From: RYN-230 sp963770535 | Lineage (GTDB): Bacteria; Actinomycetota; Actinomycetes; Streptosporangiales; Streptosporangiaceae | NCBI GenBank assembly: GCA_963770535.1 | Contig: CAVYPZ010000003.1 | Location: 3,472,001-3,536,000, forward strand | Direction: 5' to 3' | DNA: 64,000 bases | Shown: piece after piece, positions 1 to 8,791 of the stretch | Numbering within the stretch: the first letter of the stretch is position 1 | Layout: every line of letters begins with the position of its first letter | Position numbers and translations under genes: made by a program | Notes under the pieces: model-generated | What the model was told of the DNA's origin: nothing | Databases searched by the model: none | The model's input: the letters and a program-made list of their open reading frames with translations, nothing else

Positions 1-740
1 AGCCCCCGGGAGAAGTCCGCCGTGGTCAGGTTGGCCGCGCCCCCGACCACCACCCGCTCGTCGGTGCGCTCCACCAGGGTTTCCAGGATGACGGAGAACA
101 CCGCCGCCGCGTTCGGCCGTTCCGTCGGGTCGACCAGCTCCGGAAGATCCGCGACCACAGACGCCACCTCGGTCAGGCGCCGCCCGTCCAGGCAGGCGTT
201 CAGCACCGCCCGCAAGTGCATGATGGAATCTTCCTCAGCCGCGTCCGGCAGTTCCACCGAGCGCTGCTCCACCCGCCCGGTATCAGTGATGATCACCAGC
301 ATGAGCCGTTTCGCGGCCAGCGGGACCAGTTCCAGGTGCCGCACCGAGGAGCGGGTCAGCGAGGGGTACTGCACCACGGCCACCTGGCGGGTCAGCTGGG
401 CGAGCAGCCGGACGGTCCGCATCACCACGTCGTCGAGGTCGTACGCGCCGGCCAGGAACGTCTCGATCGCCCGCCGTTCGGCTGAGGAGAGCGGCTTGAC
501 CCCGGACAGCCGGTCCACGAACAGCCGGTAGCCCTTGTCGGTCGGTATCCGGCCCGCGCTGGTGTGCGGCTGGACGATGAACCCCTGCTCCTCGAGCACG
601 GCCATGTCGTTGCGGATGGTCGCCGGTGAGACATCGAGATTATGCCGGTCGACCAGCGACTTCGAGCCAACGGGCTCTGTGGTGGACACGTAATCTTCCA
701 CGATGGCCCGCAGCACAGCGAGCTTGCGCTCATCGAGCAT
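1..740 (-). CDS. hrcA: Heat-inducible transcription repressor HrcA (partial, C-terminus beyond left edge)
   Basis: HrcA represses chaperone operons by binding CIRCE operators. Only the first 246 codons lie inside the window; the gene runs off the left edge, so the C-terminal dimerisation part is not seen. The visible N-terminus is the winged-helix DNA-binding part, with family-typical stretches EDYVSTTEPVGSK (residues 15-27) and SPATIRNDMA (38-47). The start is the ATG at 738-740, with a GGGGAGG ribosome-binding site 7 nt upstream. A CIRCE element sits directly upstream of that site, so autoregulation is very likely. dnaJ usually follows hrcA in actinobacteria and would lie outside the window. 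Confidence 0.95.
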   Translation of the reverse strand, partial: MLDERKLAVLRAIVEDYVSTTEPVGSKSLVDRHNLDVSPATIRNDMAVLEEQGFIVQPHTSAGRIPTDKGYRLFVDRLSGVKPLSSAERRAIETFLAGAYDLDDVVMRTVRLLAQLTRQVAVVQYPSLTRSSVRHLELVPLAAKRLMLVIITDTGRVEQRSVELPDAAEEDSIMHLRAVLNACLDGRRLTEVASVVADLPELVDPTERPNAAAVFSVILETLVERTDERVVVGGAANLTTADFSRG

Positions 741-753
741 GTCCCCACCTCCC

Positions 754-780
754 CTGGCACTCCACCGTCCTGAGTGCCAA
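754..780 (-). promoter_or_regulatory. CIRCE operator upstream of hrcA
   Basis: Inverted repeat with 9-bp arms and a 9-bp spacer: CTGGCACTC at 754-762 and GAGTGCCAA at 772-780. This matches the CIRCE consensus TTAGCACTC, N9, GAGTGCTAA with an A-to-G change in each arm that keeps the symmetry. It lies 14 bp upstream of the hrcA start codon, where HrcA binding would block transcription of its own gene. Confidence 0.9.
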
Positions 781-877
781 GTTTAAGGCGGTCCGGGCGC
801 CGTGGCACCCAAGCGCTGCGTTTATTCCGGGGGGACGACCCCCCTGGACCCCCCGCCATCCGCCGGCTCGGCGGGCA

Positions 878-1056
878 CCCGCCTGCGGCGGGCCCCGCCT
901 CGCCGGCGGATCACCACATCCACGCCCCGGAAAACCCCCGCCCCCGCCGCCACCGGGCAACCCGCCTGCGGCGGGCCCCGCCTCGCCGGCGGATCACCAC
1001 ATCCACGCCCCGGAAAACCCCCGCCCCCGCCGCCACCGGGCAACCCGCCTGCGGCG
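878..1056. repeat. 83-bp tandem direct repeat, two full copies plus a partial third
   Basis: Two copies of an 83-bp unit at 878-960 and 961-1043 appear identical by eye; a third copy starts at 1044 and diverges after about 13 bp. Each unit starts with CCCGCCTGCGGCGGG, which can form a hairpin, and contains the string GATCACCACATCCACG. The array fills the gap between the divergent hrcA and DUF3097 genes. The first part of the unit, with the 17 bp before it, resembles a sequence at 7636-7690, so it may be a dispersed palindromic element that has expanded here. Confidence 0.85.
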
Positions 1057-1100
1057 TGCCGCCGCGCAGGCGCCGCACTTGTCCGCTAGCGTCCGGTTGG

Positions 1101-1946
1101 GTGGACCCCAATTACGGTACGGACGTCCTCGCACCAGGCTGGCAGCGCCGCGCACGGCCGGAACCGCCCCAGGTGGAGGCGGTCCGCGGGCTGGTCGTGG
1201 AGGAGGCAGGCGGCGGTTTCTGCGGGGCCGTGATGACCTGCGAGAAGAACGCGGTCACGCTGGAAGACCGGTTCGGGCGGCAGCGGGTCTTCCCGCTCAG
1301 CCCGGGCGCGTTCCTGCTGGAAGGCAGGCCGGTGACGCTGACCCGCCCGGCGCCCGCCGGGCCTGCGCGCGGCCCGGCCAGGAGCCGGTCGGGCTCCGTG
1401 GCCCGGCCCGCGGGGCCGCCCGGCCAGGCCAGCCGGGCCCAGGTCGCCAGGGCCAGCCGGATCTACGTCGAGGGCCGCCACGACGCCGAGCTCATCGAGC
1501 AGATCTGGGGCGACGACCTGCGTGATGCGGGTGTCGTCGTGGAGTACCTGGAAGGCGTGGATCACCTTCCGGCGGTGCTCCAGGCGTTCTCCCCCGGCCC
1601 GCAGCGGCGGCTCGGGGTCCTGGTCAACCACCTGGTCCCCGGCTCAAAAGAACAGCGCATCGCCGCCGCGGTGACCTCACCGCACGTGCTGGTGGTGGGG
1701 CATCCCTACGTGGACATCTGGCAGGCGGTCAGGCCTGCGGCACTGGGCATCCCCGCCTGGCCCGTGGTCCCGCGCGGGCGGCCGTGGAAAGAGGGCGTGC
1801 TGAGCGCTCTGGGCTGGGGCACCGACACGGCAGCCGGCTGGAAACGTATCCTGGCCGCCGCCCGCAGCTATGCCGACCTCGAGCCGGAACTGCTCGGCCG
1901 GGTCGAGGAACTGATTGACTTCGTCTCCGCGCCGGGTACTAGCTAA
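1101..1946 (+). CDS. DUF3097 family protein
   Basis: A conserved actinobacterial protein of unknown molecular function, 281 residues. The N-terminus DPNYGTDVLAPGW is the usual beginning of the family. The GTG at 1101 was chosen because the reading frame upstream runs into the 83-bp tandem repeats and gives only low-complexity residues. No clear ribosome-binding site precedes this GTG, so a leaderless transcript is possible. The middle contains a Toprim-like stretch (SRIYVEGRHDAELIEQIWG), which suggests but does not prove a nucleic-acid or nucleotide role. It is transcribed divergently from hrcA, and the DUF4870 gene follows on the same strand after 33 bp. Confidence 0.85.
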   Translation: MDPNYGTDVLAPGWQRRARPEPPQVEAVRGLVVEEAGGGFCGAVMTCEKNAVTLEDRFGRQRVFPLSPGAFLLEGRPVTLTRPAPAGPARGPARSRSGSVARPAGPPGQASRAQVARASRIYVEGRHDAELIEQIWGDDLRDAGVVVEYLEGVDHLPAVLQAFSPGPQRRLGVLVNHLVPGSKEQRIAAAVTSPHVLVVGHPYVDIWQAVRPAALGIPAWPVVPRGRPWKEGVLSALGWGTDTAAGWKRILAAARSYADLEPELLGRVEELIDFVSAPGTS

Positions 1947-1979
1947 CGTGAGGCAGCGACACATCCCGGCGAGGAGCCC

Positions 1980-2477
1980 ATGACCAGCCACCCGCAGTCT
2001 CCGATGGATTCCGGCCTGAGCGTGTTCACCCCGCAGCACGGCGGCCCGGATGGTCAGGAAGGGGGCCTGGGGGCGGCTCCGGGCAGCAGCACCGCGGCGC
2101 CCGCTCCGGCGCCCATGGACCGGGCGGAGGTGCGCTGGGCCATGCTCGCCTACCTGGCTGTGCCGTTCACGCTGTGCCTGGTGCCGCTGGCGGTCTGCCT
2201 CATCGGCCCGGCGACCCGCGGGTTCGCCCGGGCGCACGCGTCGGTGGCCCTCAGCCTGTCCGTGGCCACCATCCTGTACACGGCCAGCATCCTGATCGTC
2301 GGCGGCGTGCTGTCCCTCGACTCCGCCTCGGTGGGCACCCTGGCCGCCGTGCCGCTGCTGGCGGCGCTCTGGGCCAGCGTGCTGGTCGTGGTGGTCCGCG
2401 CGGCCGGGGCAGCGGGCCGCGGTGAGATGTACCGGCTGCCCCGGTGGCTGCGGATGACCGCGGGGCCGCCCCGCTGA
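1980..2477 (+). CDS. DUF4870-type integral membrane protein
   Basis: A small membrane protein of 165 residues. After a Pro/Ala/Gly-rich cytoplasmic N-terminus of about 48 residues there are three predicted membrane helices at roughly 53-75, 89-110 and 120-142. The segment with FARAHASVALSLSV between helices 1 and 2 is typical of DUF4870, where a conserved small loop joins the helices. Start ATG 1980 is preceded by GAGGAG. It probably shares a transcript with the DUF3097 gene 33 bp upstream. Function unknown. Confidence 0.7.
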   Translation: MTSHPQSPMDSGLSVFTPQHGGPDGQEGGLGAAPGSSTAAPAPAPMDRAEVRWAMLAYLAVPFTLCLVPLAVCLIGPATRGFARAHASVALSLSVATILYTASILIVGGVLSLDSASVGTLAAVPLLAALWASVLVVVVRAAGAAGRGEMYRLPRWLRMTAGPPR

Positions 2478-2496
2478 CCCCGCGGCCGCGCGGGCG

Positions 2497-3717
2497 TCAG
2501 TCGGTCAGGCCGCGGATGACCGCGTCGGCGAGCAGCCGCCCCCGGGTGGTCAGCACCACCCGGCCCGCGGCAAGGGCTTCCTCCGTGGCCAGCCCGTCGG
2601 CCACCGCGGTGGCCGCGGCGGCCCGGCCGGCCGGGGTGAGCATCCCGACCGGGCAGCCGGACGACAGCCGGGTCAGCAGCATGATCTCTTCCAGCCGGCG
2701 CTCCGGCCCGGTGAGTTCCTCCCGGGCCAGGCCCGGGCTGGTGCCCGCGGCGAGCCGCGCGGCGTACGCGGCCGGGTGCTTCACGTTCCACCAGCGGACC
2801 CCGCCCACGTGGCTGTGCGCGCCCGGCCCCACGCCCCACCAGTGGCCGCCGGTCCAGTACAGCTGGTTGTGCTGGCTGCGGGCCCCGGGGCCCGCAGCCC
2901 AGTTGGACACCTCGTACCAGCCCAGTCCCCGGGCGGAAAGGAACCCGTCCGCGGCCAGGTAGCGGTCAGCCATGGCCTCGTCGTCCGGGACACCCACCTC
3001 ACCCCGCCGGACCCGGGCGGCGAGCCGGGTGCCGTCCTCGACGATCAGGGCGTAGGCGGAGATATGGTCCGGGCCTGCCGCCAGGGCCGCCTCCAGCGAC
3101 TCCTGCCAGTCAGCGTCCGACTCCCCCGGCGTGCCGTAGATGAGGTCCAGGCTGACATGCTCGAAGCCCGCTTCCCGGGCCCACTGGGCGCAGCGGGCGG
3201 GGCGGCCAGGCTCATGCACCCGGTCCAGCACGGCCAGCACATGCGGCGCCGCGCTCTGCATGCCCAGCGAGATCCGGGTGAAGCCGGCCGCGCGCAGGGC
3301 GGCCAGGGAGGCGGGGTCCACGCTCTCCGGGTTGGCCTCGACCGTAACCTCGGCGCCGGGTGCGAGGCCGAACTCGCCCTCGATGACCCGCAGGATCCCG
3401 CCGAGCTGGACGGCCGGGAGCAGGGTCGGGGTACCGCCGCCAAAGAACACGGTGGCCGCCGGGCCGCCCGCGCTGCCCAGCACCCGCCGCGCCAGCCGGA
3501 TCTCCGCGGCGGCCAGCGCCGGGTAGGTGTCCCGGGAGACCCCGGGCCCGAGCTCGGCGGCGGTGTAGGTGTTGAAGTCGCAGTAGCCGCAGCGGCGCTG
3601 GCAGAACGGCACATGCACGTAGAACCCGAACGGGCGGTGACCCAGCTCGGCGGCGGCGCCGGGAGGCAGCGCACCGTCGGCGGGGACGGCCGTGCCGGCC
3701 GGGAGGACCCCGGGCAC
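2497..3717 (-). CDS. hemW: Radical SAM heme chaperone HemW
   Basis: HemW binds heme and a 4Fe-4S cluster and delivers heme to target proteins; it is often misnamed coproporphyrinogen III oxidase. The radical SAM motif is FCQRRCGYC, with cysteines at residues 39, 43 and 46. The Cys-x3-Cys-x2-Cys pattern and the later HNQLYW motif match HemW rather than true HemN. Length is 406 residues, usual for the family. The GTG at 3715-3717 was chosen because it lies 2 nt after the stop of the upstream MOSC gene, giving a tight coupled pair; a longer frame exists but would overlap that gene. hemW normally lies close to hrcA, as here. Confidence 0.92.
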   Translation of the reverse strand: MPGVLPAGTAVPADGALPPGAAAELGHRPFGFYVHVPFCQRRCGYCDFNTYTAAELGPGVSRDTYPALAAAEIRLARRVLGSAGGPAATVFFGGGTPTLLPAVQLGGILRVIEGEFGLAPGAEVTVEANPESVDPASLAALRAAGFTRISLGMQSAAPHVLAVLDRVHEPGRPARCAQWAREAGFEHVSLDLIYGTPGESDADWQESLEAALAAGPDHISAYALIVEDGTRLAARVRRGEVGVPDDEAMADRYLAADGFLSARGLGWYEVSNWAAGPGARSQHNQLYWTGGHWWGVGPGAHSHVGGVRWWNVKHPAAYAARLAAGTSPGLAREELTGPERRLEEIMLLTRLSSGCPVGMLTPAGRAAAATAVADGLATEEALAAGRVVLTTRGRLLADAVIRGLTD

Positions 3718-3719
3718 GG

Positions 3720-4418
3720 TCAGCTGACCGCCCTTTCGCGGGGCGCGGCCGGTTCCCCCGGCGCCGCGAGTTCCCGGGAGCGGGCCCGGCCCAGCACCGA
3801 GGCCGCGATGCCCATCCACTGCGGGTCGAGTCCGGGCGCGGCCACCAGCCGGCGCATCAGTTCCGCATCCCCGTAGTAGGCCTGCATCGCCTCGGACACG
3901 GTCACGCTGTCCGCCGGCCGCGAGAGGACCTCGATGCGATCACCGGGCCCGGCCAGCCCTTCGTCGAGGACCCGCAGGTAGGCCCCGGGCCGGCCCGCCG
4001 CGGCGAACCGCTTCACCCAGTGCCGCTCACCCATCCACCCGGCGAACGTGCCGCAGGGAACGCGGACCGAGGCGATCTGGACCACCGCGGTGCCGAGCCG
4101 CCACGTCTCGCCCAGCAGCGCGGCGGACACGTCCAGGCCCGCCGTGGTGATGTTCTCACCGAAGACCCCGCTGGCCAGCTCCCGGCCCAGCTGCTCGGTC
4201 CACCAGTCCAGGTCCTCCCGTGCGTACGCGTACACGGCCTGGTACGGGCCCCCGTGATGCTTCGTGTCCGCCTGCTCGTCGTCGCCGGCGCCGAGCCGCC
4301 CGATGGTCACCGGGCCGGGGCAGGGCCGCTTGTCGATCGCGGTCCGCCCGAGCCGCCCGGCCCACGTGGCGGGACGGCCCTGGCCCACGTTCACTGACAA
4401 CACCTGCGCGTTCCTCAC
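3720..4418 (-). CDS. MOSC domain protein (YiiM-like)
   Basis: A 232-residue MOSC domain protein. MOSC domains take part in molybdenum-cofactor sulfur handling or detoxify N-hydroxylated bases through a molybdenum cofactor bound by a conserved cysteine. The N-terminus (VLSVNVGQGRPATWAG), the segment HHGGPYQAVYAYA and the VPCGTF cysteine motif fit the YiiM type. hemW follows after a 2-nt gap, so the two are probably co-transcribed. The substrate is not apparent from sequence. Confidence 0.85.
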   Translation of the reverse strand: MRNAQVLSVNVGQGRPATWAGRLGRTAIDKRPCPGPVTIGRLGAGDDEQADTKHHGGPYQAVYAYAREDLDWWTEQLGRELASGVFGENITTAGLDVSAALLGETWRLGTAVVQIASVRVPCGTFAGWMGERHWVKRFAAAGRPGAYLRVLDEGLAGPGDRIEVLSRPADSVTVSEAMQAYYGDAELMRRLVAAPGLDPQWMGIAASVLGRARSRELAAPGEPAAPRERAVS

Positions 4419-4548
4419 CCCAGCACGCTATCCGGCGCCACCGGCACGGGCGAACCGGCTGGTTTCCCGGCCGGCCCGGGCCATCCGGCCGGTCCGCGCC
4501 GCGGCCGGCGCGGTTATCCTGGGGGTAGCCGCTTGGGTGGAGGCGTCG

Positions 4549-5073
4549 ATGACAAGCTGGCCCGGATACGGGGCTCTGGAGTACGGCCACGCCGCGATGC
4601 TGGCCTCTGACGCGGAGCGGGACCGCGCGTCCGAGGTGCTGAAATCGGGGTTCGCCAGCGGCCGGCTCACCAAAGATGAGTATGACGATCACCTGCACCG
4701 GCTCTACACGGCGCGTACCCACGGTGACCTGGTCCAGGTGACAAGCCAGCTGCCGGGCGGCGGGATGGCCCTGTTCGCGGCGCCGGTCCCGGCGCGGACC
4801 AACTCACTCGCCGTCGCCGCGCTCATCTGCGGGGTGGCGGAGTTCTTCACGGGAGGGCTCACCGCGATCCCGGCGGTCGTGCTCGGTCACATGGCCCGCG
4901 GCCAGATCCGGCGGACCGGGGAGCAGGGCAGCGGCCTTGCCCTGGCCGGGCTGATCCTGGGCTGGCTGGCCATTGTCGTGTTCGTGCTGATCATCGCGGT
5001 CGGCGCGGCCGTGGCCGTGCGCATGGGAACCGTGACGCATCCCGGGAACAGAATCATCCGCATCGGGGGCTGA
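4549..5073 (+). CDS. DUF1707 plus DUF4190 membrane protein
   Basis: A 174-residue protein with two parts. Residues about 18-70 are a DUF1707 (SHOCT-like) domain, recognisable from SDAERDRASEVLKSGFASGRL and the acidic EYDDHLHRLYTA segment. Residues about 82-155 are a DUF4190 domain with two membrane helices (86-112 and 130-155). This combination is common in actinobacteria and has no settled function. Start ATG 4549 follows GGTGGAGG at good spacing. It is divergent from the MOSC/hemW pair and convergent with lepA, whose stop is 22 bp away. Confidence 0.85.
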   Translation: MTSWPGYGALEYGHAAMLASDAERDRASEVLKSGFASGRLTKDEYDDHLHRLYTARTHGDLVQVTSQLPGGGMALFAAPVPARTNSLAVAALICGVAEFFTGGLTAIPAVVLGHMARGQIRRTGEQGSGLALAGLILGWLAIVVFVLIIAVGAAVAVRMGTVTHPGNRIIRIGG

Positions 5074-5095
5074 GGCCAGCGTCGCGGGCTGATGG

Positions 5096-7009
5096 TCAGC
5101 GGGCCCGCTCCGGCGTGGTGGACAGCGCGGCCACGAAGGCTTCCTGCGGCACCTCCACCCGCCCGATGGTCTTCATCCGCTTCTTGCCCTCCTTCTGCCG
5201 TTCCAGCAGCTTGCGCTTGCGGGTGATGTCACCGCCGTAGCACTTGGCCAGGACGTCCTTGCGCAGCGCGCGGATGTTCTCCCGGGCGATGATCTTGGCC
5301 CCGATGGCGGCCTGGATCGGCACCTCGAACTGCTGGCGCGGGATCAGCTCCCGCAGCCGGGAGGTCATGGCCAGGCCGTACTCGCGGGCCTTGTCCTCGT
5401 GCACGATCTGGCTGAACGCGTCAACCGGCTGCCCCTGGAGCAGGATGTCCACCTTGACCAGGTCGGCCTCCTGCTCACCGTCCGGCTCATAGTCGAGCGA
5501 CGCGTACCCGCGGGTCCGCGACTTCAGCTGATCGAAGAAGTCGAAGATGATCTCGGCAAGCGGCATCGTGTAACGGATCTCGACCCGGTCGGCGGACAGG
5601 TACTCCATGCCCAGCAGCGCGCCCCGCCGGCCCTGGCACAGCTCCATGATCGTGCCGATGTACTCGGACGGGGCGAGCACCGTCGCCCGGACCACGGGCT
5701 CGAAGACCTTCGCGATCTTGCCTCCCGAGGGGTGGCCGGACGGGGCGGCCGAGCCGGGAGTGCCGCCGGGGAAGTCGCTCGGGTTCGTGACCTGGAGTTC
5801 CGCCCCCGATTCCAGCACGACCCGGTAGACCACGTTGGGCGCGGTGGAGATGAGCGAGAGACCGAACTCCCGCTCCAGCCGTTCCCGGACGATTTCCATG
5901 TGCAGCAGCCCGAGGAACCCGCACCGGAAGCCGAAACCGAGCGCGGTGGACGTCTCCGGCTCGTAGACCAGCGCCGCGTCGTTCAGGCGCAGCTTGTCGA
6001 GGGCGTCGCGCAGTTCCGGGTAGTCGTCGCCGTCCAGCGGGTACAGGCCGGAGAACACCATGGGCCGGGGATGGTCATACCCGGGCAGCGGCTCGGCCGC
6101 GGGCCGCGCGGCGCTGGTCACGGTGTCGCCGACGCGGGCCTGCCGGACGTCCTTCACGCCGGTGATGAGGTAGCCCACCTCACCCGCGGCGAGGCTGTCC
6201 GACGGCACCGGCTCGGGTGAGATCACGCCCACCTCGAGCGTGTCGTGCGCCGACCCGGTCGACATCATCAGGCTCTTCTCCCGCCGGGTCAGGCGGCCGT
6301 CCATCACCCGCACGTAGGTGACCACGCCCCGGTAGGAGTCATAGACCGAATCGAAGATGAGCGCGCGGGCCGGCCCGTCCGGCTGGCCGGACGGCGGCGG
6401 GACCTGCTCCACCACGGCGTTGAGCAGGTCCTGCACCCCCTCCCCCGTCTTGGCCGAGACGCGGAGCACGTCGCCGGGGGCGCAGCCGATGATGCTGGCC
6501 AGTTCCTCCGCGTACAGGTCGGGCTGGGCCGCGGGCAGATCGATCTTGTTCAGCACCGGGATCAGGTGCAGGTCGGCCTCGAGGGCCAGGTACAGGTTGG
6601 CCAGCGTCTGCGCCTCGATGCCCTGGGCCGCGTCGACCAGGAGAATGGCGCCCTCGCAGGCGGCCAGCGAGCGGGACACCTCGTAGGTGAAGTCCACGTG
6701 CCCCGGGGTGTCGATCAGGTTGAGCACATACGGACGGCCATCCGGGCCGCTCCAGGGCAGCCGGACGGCCTGGCTCTTGATCGTGATGCCGCGCTCGCGC
6801 TCGATGTCCATCCGGTCCAGGTACTGGGCCCGCATCTGGCGGTCCGTCACCACCCCGGTGAACTGCAGCATGCGGTCGGCGAGGGTGGACTTGCCGTGGT
6901 CGATGTGCGCGATGATGCAGAAGTTCCTGATGATGCCCATGTCGGTATGACCGGGACTGGTCGCGGGCTGCGCGCCATCCGGGAGGACCTGCTCGGGCAC
7001 TGCTGGCAC
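5096..7009 (-). CDS. lepA: Translation elongation factor 4 (LepA, EF4)
   Basis: A ribosome-associated GTPase, 637 residues. The GTP-binding signatures are in order: AHIDHGKST (residues 34-42), DTPGHVDF and NKIDLP. The C-terminal region carries the LepA-specific segment ending near RKRKLLERQKEGKKRMK. The start used is a GTG at 7009 giving a 23-residue leader before GIIRNFC, similar in length to other actinobacterial LepA proteins. The ATG at 6940 is an alternative. It is divergent from rpsT, a classic neighbour. Confidence 0.95.
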   Translation of the reverse strand: MPAVPEQVLPDGAQPATSPGHTDMGIIRNFCIIAHIDHGKSTLADRMLQFTGVVTDRQMRAQYLDRMDIERERGITIKSQAVRLPWSGPDGRPYVLNLIDTPGHVDFTYEVSRSLAACEGAILLVDAAQGIEAQTLANLYLALEADLHLIPVLNKIDLPAAQPDLYAEELASIIGCAPGDVLRVSAKTGEGVQDLLNAVVEQVPPPSGQPDGPARALIFDSVYDSYRGVVTYVRVMDGRLTRREKSLMMSTGSAHDTLEVGVISPEPVPSDSLAAGEVGYLITGVKDVRQARVGDTVTSAARPAAEPLPGYDHPRPMVFSGLYPLDGDDYPELRDALDKLRLNDAALVYEPETSTALGFGFRCGFLGLLHMEIVRERLEREFGLSLISTAPNVVYRVVLESGAELQVTNPSDFPGGTPGSAAPSGHPSGGKIAKVFEPVVRATVLAPSEYIGTIMELCQGRRGALLGMEYLSADRVEIRYTMPLAEIIFDFFDQLKSRTRGYASLDYEPDGEQEADLVKVDILLQGQPVDAFSQIVHEDKAREYGLAMTSRLRELIPRQQFEVPIQAAIGAKIIARENIRALRKDVLAKCYGGDITRKRKLLERQKEGKKRMKTIGRVEVPQEAFVAALSTTPERAR

Positions 7010-7140
7010 AGGAAATCCGCCTGGTTCGTGATCGGGCCCGGATCGTGACCGGGCCTGGTTTGTGATCGGGGAGCGGTGCCTTCATGGTCGCATGCGCACG
7101 CGGGTGCCCTGGCCCCGGCGCGTCCCGCGCGGCACCAGTT

Positions 7141-7169
7141 TTGAGCCGCGCTCCCCGATAGGCTATCCT
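7141..7169 (+). promoter_or_regulatory. Probable housekeeping promoter of rpsT
   Basis: A -35-like TTGAGC at 7141-7146 and a -10-like TATCCT at 7164-7169 are separated by exactly 17 bp, and the rpsT start codon lies 125 bp downstream. No competing motif of this quality was seen between lepA and rpsT. This is pattern matching only. Confidence 0.5.
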
Positions 7170-7294
7170 GCCTCGTCGGAGCGTAAGCGCTGCCGCCGCT
7201 GCACCAGCTGCCGCCGCATGGCGCCGTCGCGCGGCCCGGCCGGGCGTGACGGTACGCCCCGGCACCCAGACGAGATCCCGAGTGAGGCTTCCGC

Positions 7295-7558
7295 GTGGCG
7301 AACATCAAGTCCCAGATCAAGCGCAACAAGCAGAACGAGAAGCACCGGCAGCGCAACAAGGCGGTGAAGTCGTCGCTGAAGAGCTCGGTGCGCAAGTTCC
7401 GTGAGGCGGCCGACGCCGGCGACGTGCAGGCGGCCACCACGGCCATGCGCGCCGCGTGCCGTAACCTCGACAAGGCGGCGAGCAAGGGCGTGATCCACAA
7501 GAACCAGGCCGCCAACCGCAAGTCGGCCATCGCCCACCGCTGCGCGGAGCTGAGTTAG
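7295..7558 (+). CDS. rpsT: 30S ribosomal protein S20
   Basis: A small basic protein of 87 residues that binds 16S rRNA early in 30S assembly. The N-terminus ANIKSQIKRNKQNEKHRQRN and the Lys/Arg/Ala-rich helical composition are typical of S20. The start is the GTG at 7295, giving the usual family length. It is transcribed away from lepA, ends at a perfect hairpin terminator and converges on holA. Confidence 0.97.
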   Translation: MANIKSQIKRNKQNEKHRQRNKAVKSSLKSSVRKFREAADAGDVQAATTAMRAACRNLDKAASKGVIHKNQAANRKSAIAHRCAELS

Positions 7559-7559
7559 C

Positions 7560-7579
7560 CCGGGGGCCCGAGCCCCCGG
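7560..7579 (+). terminator. Hairpin terminator after rpsT
   Basis: Perfect 8-bp stem CCGGGGGC and GCCCCCGG with a 4-nt loop, starting 2 nt after the rpsT stop codon. There is no T-tract, as is common for actinobacterial terminators. Confidence 0.7.
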
Positions 7580-7635
7580 ACCCCCAGCGTGCCCGCTCCC
7601 GTATGCACGTCGGCTGCTGCGGGTGCCTGGTTAAT

Positions 7636-7690
7636 CGCCGGCTCGGCCAGAACCCCGCCTGCGGCGGGGCCTGGCCTCGCCCGCGGATCT
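7636..7690. repeat. Dispersed palindromic (REP-like) repeat, second copy
   Basis: This 55-bp stretch starts CGCCGGCTCGGC, contains CCCCGCCTGCGGCGGGG (a 7-bp stem with a 3-nt loop) and ends CGCGGATC. It aligns closely, with a few mismatches, to 861-911, the sequence that opens the 83-bp repeat array near hrcA. Both copies lie in intergenic gaps. The gap between rpsT and holA contains nothing else recognisable. Confidence 0.55.
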
Positions 7691-7773
7691 GCGCTGGCTC
7701 AGCAAGAGCCGCCTGCGGCACACTTCTCCCCTCCCGGCCGGCCCGATCGCCCGGGCACGGGAAGATTCAGCTC

Positions 7774-8748
7774 TCAGCGGGCGCGGCAGGCCACGATCTC
7801 GCGGATGGCGGCCTCCAGGGCGTAGCCCGCGCTCGTCCCTTCTCCTTTGACCTGAGCGTCGGCGCGGGCCACCACGGCCAGGGCACGGGCCACTCCCTCC
7901 GGGGTCCAGCCCCGCAGCTGCTGCCGGACCCGGTCCACCTTCCACGGCGGCATGCCGGCGTCGGCCGCCACCGCCGCGTCCGGCTGGCCCTTGGGGGCGC
8001 TCCCCACGCGGCCCAGCAGGCGTACCCCCTGGGCCAGGCCGCTGGTGATGAGCACGGGTGACACCCCGACCGCCAGCGCCCAGCGCAGCAGTTCCAGCGC
8101 TTCCCCCAGGCGCCCCTCGACGGCCCGGTCGGCCACGGTGAAGCCGCTCGCCTCAGCCCGGCCCCGGTAGTAGCGGGCCACCACGGCCTGGTCGATGACC
8201 CCGGTGGTGTCCGAGGCCAGCTGCGCGCACGCGGCGGCCAGCTCACGCAGGTCGCCGCCCAGGGCGTCGAGCAGGGCGCGCACGCCGCTCTCCTCGACCG
8301 TGCGCCCCGCACGGCGGAACTCGGCGCGGATGAACTGCATCCGCTCGCCCATCCGGGTGACCTTCGGGCATTCGACGATCTGCGCGCCCCGCTTGCCCAG
8401 CGCGGCCAGCAGGGCCTTGCCCCTGGCCCCGCCGGCATGGGTGAGGATCAGGACGGTCTCGGGCGGCGGATCGCCCGCCAGGCTGGCGATCTCGTCGGCG
8501 ATGTTCTTGGCCGCGTCGGCGGCGCCGTGCAGCACGATGACGCAGCCGCCGCCGAACAGGGAGGGCGCGGTCAGCGAGGCCAGCTCGCCAGGCCGCAGCC
8601 CGGCGGCCTGCACATGGCGCACATCGTCGGCTGGCCGCGCGGCCTCGACCAGGCGCGCCACCGCCCGCTCGACCAGCAGCTCCTCCTCTCCCACGACCAC
8701 GCTGACGCCGGCGGTATCCGCGGGTGAGACAGATGCGGGGGAAGGCAT
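7774..8748 (-). CDS. holA: DNA polymerase III subunit delta
   Basis: The delta subunit of the clamp loader, which opens the beta sliding clamp. It is 324 residues, usual for actinobacterial HolA. Recognisable segments are VVGEEELLVERAVARLVEAA near the N-terminus, a Rossmann-like region with ETVLILTHAGGARGKALL, and the C-terminal helical domain. The start used is the ATG at 8748; an in-frame ATG 18 bp upstream is an alternative, and neither has a strong ribosome-binding site. It lies 43 bp downstream of the hutI-like gene on the same strand and converges with rpsT. Confidence 0.88.
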   Translation of the reverse strand: MPSPASVSPADTAGVSVVVGEEELLVERAVARLVEAARPADDVRHVQAAGLRPGELASLTAPSLFGGGCVIVLHGAADAAKNIADEIASLAGDPPPETVLILTHAGGARGKALLAALGKRGAQIVECPKVTRMGERMQFIRAEFRRAGRTVEESGVRALLDALGGDLRELAAACAQLASDTTGVIDQAVVARYYRGRAEASGFTVADRAVEGRLGEALELLRWALAVGVSPVLITSGLAQGVRLLGRVGSAPKGQPDAAVAADAGMPPWKVDRVRQQLRGWTPEGVARALAVVARADAQVKGEGTSAGYALEAAIREIVACRAR

Positions 8749-8791
8749 AGCCGCAGCATGCCACATACGGGGCCGTGGGCCGGCCAGAGCC

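Noticed and set aside
878..1056. Possible CRISPR array
   Set aside because: The 83-bp units are contiguous direct repeats with no unique spacers and there are no cas genes. The other tandem arrays in the window fail for the same reason.
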